Part shown: one piece after another, positions 6,629 through 11,876 of the stretch | Layout: every line of letters starts with the position of its first letter | How positions within the stretch are numbered: position 1 is the stretch's first letter | Assembly (NCBI GenBank): GCA_002422455.1 | Contig: DIVK01000032.1 | Span: 1 to 11,876, forward strand | Length of the DNA stretch: 11,876 nucleotides | Direction: 5' to 3' | DNA from: Rhodoferax sp. UBA6134 | GTDB lineage: Bacteria > Pseudomonadota > Gammaproteobacteria > Burkholderiales > Burkholderiaceae_C | The notes under the pieces: generated by a model | Seen by the model: the letters and a program-made list of their open reading frames with translations, nothing else | Told to the model about the DNA's origin: nothing | The model's database searches: none | Translations under genes and position numbers: made by a program

Positions 6629-9049
6629 ATGAGTGCATTGCTGCCCCCCCTGGCGCCCGACAAGAATCCCGAACTGCCTTTTTTCGAATCGCAGAAATTA
6701 CCGGCTGAAAAACACGGCATGACGTTCGAGGCACTTTTTTACAAACAACTGCAACAGGTAACGGTCCGGATTCACGAGACCGAAAATCTTGAGCAGATCA
6801 TGCTCGATGCCAGCCAGGACATCTGCAAACTGTTCAATGCCGATCGGTTGACCCTCTACGTCGTGAATGAGGACCGGACGAGCATCGTCTCCAAGGTCAA
6901 AACCGGCCTCAACAGCAGCCGCGAACTCAAGTTGCCGATCACGCCGCAAAGCATTGCCGGCTACGTGGCCTTCAGCCGGCAACTTGTCAACCTGCCTGAC
7001 GTATACGACGAAGCGGCGCTCAGGCAAATTCACCCGGCCCTGACCTTTCTGAAAGAAGTCGACAAGCGTTCGGGCTACCGCACCCGCCAGATGCTGGTAG
7101 CTCCCATTTTGGAAGACGACCAGTTGCAAGGCGTGCTGCAGGTCATCAACAACAAAAGCGATCAACCCTTCGGCGAACTGGAAGTCGAAGGTGTTTTGCA
7201 GTTGTGCATGACACTGGCCACCGCCATTCGGCAGCGCGTGCAAAAAACGGCCGGCGGCATGCGGCGCAAGCCCACCCGATATGACGGCCTGGTCGCGCAA
7301 GGCGTGCTGGCGGCCGACGAACTGCAGCAATGTCTGCAAACCGCCCGTGCCGAAGGCCGGTCGGTTGAACAAGTCCTGATGAGGCAATACAAAGTGCCGC
7401 CGGCCCAGATAGGCCACTCACTGGCCAAGTTTTTCGGGGTGCCCTATGAGGCGCTCAATCCCGGCCGCATCCGCTCGGAAATGCTGCATGGCGCACTCAA
7501 ACGCGAGTTCATTGAAGGCCAGGGCTGGATCCCGCTGGAAGAATCACCCGAGGGGCTGGTCATCATGTGCCTGGACCCGGAGGCGGTGCGCGGCTCGCGG
7601 GTGGTGCCGCAGGTGTTCCCCCGCATCAACCGTTTTGCCTACCGGGTGACGACGCAGACCGAGTTTGCAGACACCCTGGCGCAAATATTCGGCGCCGCGG
7701 TGGAGGGCGGCTCCATTGACGAACTGCTGGCCGACATGGATGGCGCCCCCATTGATGATGGCAGCAACGACGATTCGCTGGAATCCGCCGCGGCCGACAA
7801 CGAACTGGTCAAGTTCGTCAACAAGGTGATCATCGACGCCTACCATCAGAAAGCATCGGACATTCACATCGAGCCCATGCCGGGCAAGCTCAAAACCGGT
7901 ATCCGCTTTCGCATCGACGGCACGTTGCAGCCTTACATCGAGGTACCCGCGCATTTTCGCCAGGCCATGGTGACCCGCCTGAAGATCATGTGCGACCTCG
8001 ACATTTCCGAGCGCCGCAAGCCGCAGGACGGAAAGATCAAGTTCAAGAAATATGGCCCGCTCGACATCGAACTGCGGGTGGCCACCATCCCGTCGGCCGG
8101 CGGGGTGGAAGACGTGGTCATGCGAATTTTGGCCGCCGGAGAGCCCATTCCGCTGGACAAGCTGGGCCTGACCCCGCACAACAAGGAACGCGTCATCCGG
8201 ACCATTGAGAAGCCCTACGGCCTGTTCTACGTGTGCGGCCCGACCGGCTCCGGCAAAACCACCACGCTGCACTCCATCCTCAAGCACCTGAACACGCCCG
8301 ACACCAAAATCTGGACGGCGGAGGACCCGGTCGAAATCACGCAAAAGGGGCTGCGCCAGGTTCAGATCAACCGCAAGGCCGGCATTGATTTCGCGCTCAT
8401 CATGCGCGCCTTCCTGCGGGCCGACCCCGACATCATCATGGTCGGCGAATCGCGCGACAAGGAAACCGTCGCCATGGGCGTGGAAGCCTCGCTCACCGGC
8501 CACCTGGTGTTCTCGACCCTGCACACCAACTCCGCGCCCGAATCCATCACGCGTCTGCTGGACATGGGCATGGACCCGTTCAATTTCGCCGACGCGCTGC
8601 TGGGTGTTCTGGCGCAGCGGCTGGCCAAGAAGCTGTGCGACTGCAAGGAATCCTATGTACCGGATGCCGAGGAAATGCGCCTGTTCGTCGCCGAATATGC
8701 CGATGAGCTCAGGCACTCGGCGGCCTGGAAAGCCGACCACGACGGCGAAGCCAAAAAACTGCTCGAAAGCTGGCGTCAACTCTATGCTCAGGACGGCCAG
8801 ATCAGGCTCTACCGCCACGCCGGTTGCGACAAATGCAACAACACCGGCTACAAAGGCCGCATCGGCCTGCATGAGCTGCTGATCGCCGACGACGGCATCA
8901 AAAAACTCATCCAGGAACGCGCTCGCGTCGCTGAAATTTTTGCCGCTGCGGTGGAGGGCGGCATGCGCACCCTGAAGATGGACGGCATGGAAAAAATCAT
9001 GATGGGCCTGACCGACATCAAGATGGTACGGCAGGTGTGCATCAAGTAA
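6629..9049 (+). CDS. GspE/PilB-family ATPase with N-terminal GAF domain
   Basis: This is an 806-residue hexameric-type motor ATPase related to type II secretion GspE and type IV pilus PilB, acting at the cytoplasmic side of the inner membrane. Order of domains: a short leader, a GAF domain (about 33-205; TETEN-like start, GYVAFSRQLVNLPDV, APILEDDQLQGVLQVIN), a GspE N-domain resembling MshEN (about 216-355), an acidic linker, and the ATPase core (about 390-806). The core shows ASDIHIEP, Walker A GPTGSGKTT with Lys543, an Asp box AEDPVEI with Glu565-Asp566, Walker B ending VGESRD with Glu607, and His625/His632 in the TGHLVFSTLHTN box. The zinc-binding cysteines are Cys670, Cys672, Cys733 and Cys736 (GCDKCNNTGYKGR). 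The family norm GEIRD is GESRD here, and the first Cys pair has one residue between, not two. AGGAG at 6616-6620 sets the start. It follows the FHA gene by 44 bp. No pilin or platform gene is adjacent, so its machine is unknown. Confidence 0.93.
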   Translation: MSALLPPLAPDKNPELPFFESQKLPAEKHGMTFEALFYKQLQQVTVRIHETENLEQIMLDASQDICKLFNADRLTLYVVNEDRTSIVSKVKTGLNSSRELKLPITPQSIAGYVAFSRQLVNLPDVYDEAALRQIHPALTFLKEVDKRSGYRTRQMLVAPILEDDQLQGVLQVINNKSDQPFGELEVEGVLQLCMTLATAIRQRVQKTAGGMRRKPTRYDGLVAQGVLAADELQQCLQTARAEGRSVEQVLMRQYKVPPAQIGHSLAKFFGVPYEALNPGRIRSEMLHGALKREFIEGQGWIPLEESPEGLVIMCLDPEAVRGSRVVPQVFPRINRFAYRVTTQTEFADTLAQIFGAAVEGGSIDELLADMDGAPIDDGSNDDSLESAAADNELVKFVNKVIIDAYHQKASDIHIEPMPGKLKTGIRFRIDGTLQPYIEVPAHFRQAMVTRLKIMCDLDISERRKPQDGKIKFKKYGPLDIELRVATIPSAGGVEDVVMRILAAGEPIPLDKLGLTPHNKERVIRTIEKPYGLFYVCGPTGSGKTTTLHSILKHLNTPDTKIWTAEDPVEITQKGLRQVQINRKAGIDFALIMRAFLRADPDIIMVGESRDKETVAMGVEASLTGHLVFSTLHTNSAPESITRLLDMGMDPFNFADALLGVLAQRLAKKLCDCKESYVPDAEEMRLFVAEYADELRHSAAWKADHDGEAKKLLESWRQLYAQDGQIRLYRHAGCDKCNNTGYKGRIGLHELLIADDGIKKLIQERARVAEIFAAAVEGGMRTLKMDGMEKIMMGLTDIKMVRQVCIK

Positions 9050-9138
9050 ATTGGCGCATCTGGCGCGCCCAGCGGATGACCCAAGGCAATCGCACCGGCG
9101 TAGGCTGAATGCTGGATTTAAGGCTACGCTGAGTAAGT

Positions 9139-9219
9139 CCGTTCACGTTGAGCCTGTCGAAACGCTGCCCCTGCAAGTCAACAACTTGCGAAGGACTTCG
9201 ACAGGCTCAGTCCGAACGG
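9139..9219. repeat. Nested REP-like palindrome in the convergent intergenic region
   Basis: The outer arms CCGTTCACGTTGAGCCTGTC+GAA (9139-9161) and TTCGACAGGCTC...CGAACGG (9197-9219) pair at 19 of 23 positions, with the four mismatches clustered near the CCGTTC end. The 35-base spacer contains its own hairpin: GCAAGT (9173-9178) with ACTTGC (9184-9189), 5-base loop. The arms share the GAGC(C/T)TGTC core and CCGTTC ends with the element at 872-921, so both belong to one dispersed family. It sits 90 bp after the ATPase stop and 60 bp before the end of the convergent aldehyde dehydrogenase gene, and it may serve as a bidirectional transcription barrier or 3'-end stabiliser. No T-run follows either arm. 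The rest of 9050-9278 shows no gene; a 7-bp inverted repeat GAGACTT/AAGTCTC (9221-9260) is too small to interpret. Confidence 0.8.
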
Positions 9220-9278
9220 GGAGACTTGTTCAGCATTGCCTTAAGGAGTGGAAAAGTCTCTGGATCGAGCGACATGGT

Positions 9279-10709
9279 TCAATTGAACTGGGTCACGAAT
9301 TTGGTGGTGAGATAGCCGTCGAAGGTCTCTGCACCGCCTTCGCTTCCATAGCCGCTTTCCTTGATGCCGCCAAACGGCACCTCGGCCATCGCCAACCCCA
9401 TGTGATTGATGGACACCTGACCGGCCTCAAGCCCGCGGGAGAGGGTATGCGCGTTCTTGCAGGACGTGGTAAAGGCGTACGACGCCAGGCCAAATGGCAA
9501 CCGGTTGGCGCGCTGCAAAACCTCCTCCACGGTCTTGAAGCGCACGATGCCGGCCACCGGCCCAAAGGGCTCTTCGTTCATGAAGCGGGCGTCTTCCGGC
9601 AAGTCGGCGATCACGGTGGGTGCGAAGAAGTTGCCATCACCGGGCAAGCGGCTTCCCCCCGCCAGAATGCTGGCGCCACGCTGACGCGCGTCCTCCACAA
9701 AATCTTCCATGGCCGTGACGCGGCGCCGTTGCGCCAATGGGCCCATCCTGGTGCCGGCTTCCAGGCCATCACCCACCTTCAGGGACTTGGCTTTGGCCAC
9801 AAACTGCTCCACGAACCGGTCGTAGACCCCGTCCTGGATGAAAAAGCGTGTGGGTGAAATGCAGACCTGCCCCGCATTGCGAAACTTGTAGCCGGCCAGC
9901 GCTTCTACGGCGCTGTCAATGTCGGCATCGTCACACACGATCACCGGCGCGTGGCCCCCCAGCTCCATCGTGCAACGCTTCATCAGGGAGCCCGCCAGGG
10001 CGGCCAACTGCTGCCCCACCGGCGTGGAGCCCGTGAACGATATTTTGCGCACGACCGGCGACTTGATCAGGTAATCCGAAATCATCCCCGAATCGCCCGA
10101 AACCAGGTTCAACACACCGGGCGGCAACCCGGCCTCGTGGAACATTTGGGCCATGGCAACTACCGCATGGGGCGTGTCACTGGAGCCCTTGAGGATGACT
10201 GAACAGCCGGCGCCCACTGCCGCCGCCACCTTGCGAAAAGCCTGGCTGAAGGGGAAGTTCCATGGCGAGAACGCCACGCACACGCCAATGGGTTCGCGCA
10301 AGACCGTCTGTTGCACCCGGCTGTTGCGGGCCGGAATGACCCGGCCGTAGATGCGGCGGCACTCCTCGGCATGCCAGTCGGCATGTTCCGCGCAGACGGT
10401 CACTTCGCCCACGCCCTCGGCCAGGGGCTTGCCCTGCTCCAGCGTGATGAGGCGACCGATGACCGGTGCGCGCTCGCGCATCAGTTCTCCCACTTTGCGC
10501 AAGATCTGGCTGCGCAGCATGGGCGAGCTATTGCGCCAGGACTCGAAAGCACGCTGGGCGCTCGACAAAGCCAGGTCCAGATCGGCAGGGGTGGCATGCG
10601 GCAATTTGCCAATCGGCAGGTTGGTGGCGGGATTGAGCACGTCCTGTTCGCGCCGGCCACCTCCTTGAATGAACTGACCGTCGATGTAAAGACTGAGTTC
10701 GGGATACAT
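9279..10709 (-). CDS. NAD(P)-dependent aldehyde dehydrogenase, probably 6-oxohexanoate dehydrogenase-like
   Basis: This is a 476-residue aldehyde dehydrogenase superfamily enzyme that oxidises an aldehyde to its acid in the cytoplasm. The full fold is present: VAFSPWNFPF for cofactor binding, FTGSTPVGQQ, the catalytic base Glu249 in MELGGHAP, and the nucleophile Cys283 in NAGQVCISPTR, with the standard 34-residue spacing. NEEPFGPV and the C-terminal KESGYGSEGG are also seen. It belongs broadly with succinate-semialdehyde dehydrogenases. Stretches such as HAEECRRIYGRVIP and INHMGLAMAEVPFGG closely resemble, from memory, ChnE of Acinetobacter cyclohexanol degradation, which makes adipate from 6-oxohexanoate. 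The ATG has GGAG at 10718-10721 (read on the minus strand), eight bases upstream. It follows the alcohol dehydrogenase gene by 21 bp in the same operon, so the two probably carry out consecutive oxidations. The exact substrate is inferred; a succinate- or glutarate-semialdehyde role is the main alternative. Confidence 0.93.
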   Translation of the reverse strand: MYPELSLYIDGQFIQGGGRREQDVLNPATNLPIGKLPHATPADLDLALSSAQRAFESWRNSSPMLRSQILRKVGELMRERAPVIGRLITLEQGKPLAEGVGEVTVCAEHADWHAEECRRIYGRVIPARNSRVQQTVLREPIGVCVAFSPWNFPFSQAFRKVAAAVGAGCSVILKGSSDTPHAVVAMAQMFHEAGLPPGVLNLVSGDSGMISDYLIKSPVVRKISFTGSTPVGQQLAALAGSLMKRCTMELGGHAPVIVCDDADIDSAVEALAGYKFRNAGQVCISPTRFFIQDGVYDRFVEQFVAKAKSLKVGDGLEAGTRMGPLAQRRRVTAMEDFVEDARQRGASILAGGSRLPGDGNFFAPTVIADLPEDARFMNEEPFGPVAGIVRFKTVEEVLQRANRLPFGLASYAFTTSCKNAHTLSRGLEAGQVSINHMGLAMAEVPFGGIKESGYGSEGGAETFDGYLTTKFVTQFN

Positions 10710-10730
10710 GGTTTTTTCTCCGGTGAAATG

Positions 10731-11783
10731 TCAGGGAATGAGGACCGTGCGGCCGATTACCCTGCCGTCCTGCAGATCCTTCATGGCATCGTTGATTTCG
10801 GACATCGGGCGGCGCGTGACCGGGATGGCTTTCATGCCTGCGCGCCTGACCAGATCGACCAGTTCGCGCAACTCGGCCAGCGTGCCCACATAACTGCCCT
10901 CAATAATCAACGGACGCATCGGAATCGTCGGCAGCGCCAGCGTGAGGTCCCCTCCCATCAGACCGCAGATGACGATGTGCCCGCCGCGCGCGCAGCAGGC
11001 CATCGCCAACGTCACGGTGGGCGTGGCACCCACCAGGTCCAGCACGGCGCGAGCGCCACCACCGGTGGCCTGAATGATTTGCTGCGCCGCATCCGCGGCC
11101 CTGGCATCCACCACGGCCAGAGCACCCGCAGCCAGCGCGGCTTCACGTTTGCCCGCATCGATATCGACCACGATGGCGCCCTTGGCACCCAGGGCCTTGA
11201 GCACCTCGATGGCCATCAGGCCCAGGCCACCGGCGCCAATGATGACCACCGGTCCCTCATGGATACGCTGACCAAACTTTTTAATGGCGCTGTAGGTCGT
11301 GACGCCGGCGCAGGCCAGCGGCGCCACCTCGGCATAGTCCATACCTTCAATGTCGATCAAATAACGGGGGTGCGGCACAAGGACGTATTCAGCAAAACCA
11401 CCCGCACGCACCACGCCCAACGCCTGACCGTTGGTGCAAATATTCTCTTCGCCGCGTTGGCACGCTGCGCATTTGCCGCAACCAATCCAGGGGTGAATCA
11501 GGCTGCGCATGCCCACCTTGACCGGACCCGCCTCGCTGCCCGCGGACACGATCTCGCCGCAAATTTCGTGGCTGAGTGTCAATGGCGGCTTGATCCCGCG
11601 GTCCGCCAGCATCATTTTTTTACCGCCACCCAGGTCGTAATAACCTTCCAGCAAGTGCAGGTCGGTATGGCACAGGCCGGAGGCCCGCACACGCACGAGA
11701 ACTTCGGTGCCTTGCGGCTGCGGAATCGGTTTTTCCACCAGCTCCAGAGGCTGGCCATGATGCATGACGCAATAGCAACGCAT
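10731..11783 (-). CDS. Zinc-dependent alcohol dehydrogenase, probably 6-hydroxyhexanoate dehydrogenase-like
   Basis: This is a 350-residue medium-chain zinc alcohol dehydrogenase. The N-terminal GroES-like domain carries catalytic zinc ligands Cys38 (GLCHTDLH), His72-Glu73 and Cys158 (PLACAGVT). The structural zinc cysteines are 102, 105, 108 and 116 (IGCGKCAACQRGEENIC). The Rossmann domain has GAGGLG at 183-188, and Asp207 at the end of the second strand favours NAD+ over NADP+. The usual GHE is SHE here (Ser71). GYYDLGGGK, PWIGCGKC and HIVICGLMGG recall ChnD, the 6-hydroxyhexanoate dehydrogenase of cyclohexanol catabolism; this is from memory, without an alignment. I chose the ATG at 11783 because the family begins with (M)xCYCVxHHG. 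The frame stays open to 11867, but the extra residues look like translated intergenic DNA. The Shine-Dalgarno is weak (AAAAGA). It is the first gene of the two-gene leftward operon with the aldehyde dehydrogenase. Confidence 0.92.
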   Translation of the reverse strand: MRCYCVMHHGQPLELVEKPIPQPQGTEVLVRVRASGLCHTDLHLLEGYYDLGGGKKMMLADRGIKPPLTLSHEICGEIVSAGSEAGPVKVGMRSLIHPWIGCGKCAACQRGEENICTNGQALGVVRAGGFAEYVLVPHPRYLIDIEGMDYAEVAPLACAGVTTYSAIKKFGQRIHEGPVVIIGAGGLGLMAIEVLKALGAKGAIVVDIDAGKREAALAAGALAVVDARAADAAQQIIQATGGGARAVLDLVGATPTVTLAMACCARGGHIVICGLMGGDLTLALPTIPMRPLIIEGSYVGTLAELRELVDLVRRAGMKAIPVTRRPMSEINDAMKDLQDGRVIGRTVLIP

Positions 11784-11811
11784 TGAAATATCTTTTGATG
11801 AAATGAAGTAA

Positions 11812-11861
11812 ATTAAAGCCGCAGGGTCGCGGGGCCCGGCAACAGCAACTGCCGGCCGGGC
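11812..11861 (-). promoter_or_regulatory. Possible promoter and inverted repeat upstream of the alcohol dehydrogenase
   Basis: Read on the minus strand, TTTAAT (11817-11812) lies 28 bases before the start codon and matches the -10 consensus at five of six positions; no convincing -35 box is seen. Just upstream, GCCCGGC (11834-11840) and GCCGGGC (11855-11861) form a perfect 7-bp inverted repeat with a 14-base spacer, covering the place where a -35 box and activator site would be. An overlapping alternative pairing is CCGGCA/TGCCGG (11836-11855). The repeat could be an operator, or the terminator hairpin of a gene beyond the window. Evidence is weak. The remaining bases to 11876 hold no recognisable gene. 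Confidence 0.25.
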
Positions 11862-11876
11862 TTGCACTGCGCTCTA

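Noticed and set aside
7544..8872. Minus-strand frame of 442 codons opposite the GspE/PilB-type ATPase
   Set aside because: It overlaps the conserved Walker A, Asp box, Walker B and His box of the real gene; its composition is that of an antisense shadow.
2668..9049. Type VI secretion locus suggested by the kinase/phosphatase/FHA trio
   Set aside because: No Tss structural gene (TssB/C, ClpV, Hcp, VgrG) is in the window, and the ATPase is of the GspE/PilB family.
9108..9244. Short matches flanking the repeat (AATGCTG, TTAAGGC and their complements)
   Set aside because: The 7-base matches are in the wrong order to form nested stems and are short enough to be chance.
10311..11786. Long + strand open frame of 491 codons antisense to the alcohol and aldehyde dehydrogenases
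   Set aside because: It spans two genes with full catalytic motifs on the other strand, is rich in His/Arg/Gln as mirror translations of GC-rich genes are, and shows no family motif.
11784..11867. N-terminal extension of the alcohol dehydrogenase to 11867
   Set aside because: The family starts at the CYCVxHHG segment; the additional 28 residues translate an AT-rich leader and a GC-rich inverted repeat.

Overview
This GC-rich window comes from a bacterial chromosome, most likely a betaproteobacterium of the order Burkholderiales (Comamonadaceae-like, in the style of Rhodoferax or Polaromonas). That placement rests on codon usage, on the sucC-sucD-terC order, and on palindromic repeats of the CCGTTC...GAGCCTGTCGAA type that I recall as common in that family. 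It is an inference, since no search was possible. The window is densely coding, with no gene-free stretch longer than 300 bases.

Layout on the + strand: positions 2-865 hold the 3' part of sucC and 943-1836 hold sucD, the two subunits of succinyl-CoA synthetase, with a REP-like palindrome between them. A strong intrinsic terminator at 1881-1921 closes that operon. Next come a TerC/YjbE-type membrane protein (1956-2651) and four closely spaced genes: a CHASE2-sensor Ser/Thr kinase (2668-5064), a PP2C phosphatase (5076-5864), a tandem-FHA protein (5910-6584) and a GAF-containing GspE/PilB-type ATPase (6629-9049). Gaps are 11-45 bp, so these genes probably form one operon.

On the - strand, converging on that operon, lie a zinc alcohol dehydrogenase (11783-10731) and an aldehyde dehydrogenase (10709-9279), 21 bp apart and transcribed leftwards. 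They resemble the ChnD/ChnE pair that oxidises 6-hydroxyhexanoate to adipate. The 229 bp between the convergent operons hold a second, nested REP-like palindrome.

The most interesting unit is the kinase-phosphatase-FHA-ATPase cassette. It has the writer, eraser and reader of a threonine-phosphorylation switch, as in the PpkA/PppA/Fha control of type VI secretion. Here the set sits next to a type II secretion/type IV pilus-family ATPase that carries its own GAF sensor and a divergent MshEN-like N-domain. No pilin, secretin or platform protein is in the window. The working idea is that a periplasmic signal sensed by CHASE2 controls, through phosphorylation and FHA binding, a pilus-like or secretion motor, or that the ATPase homologue itself is a signalling output.
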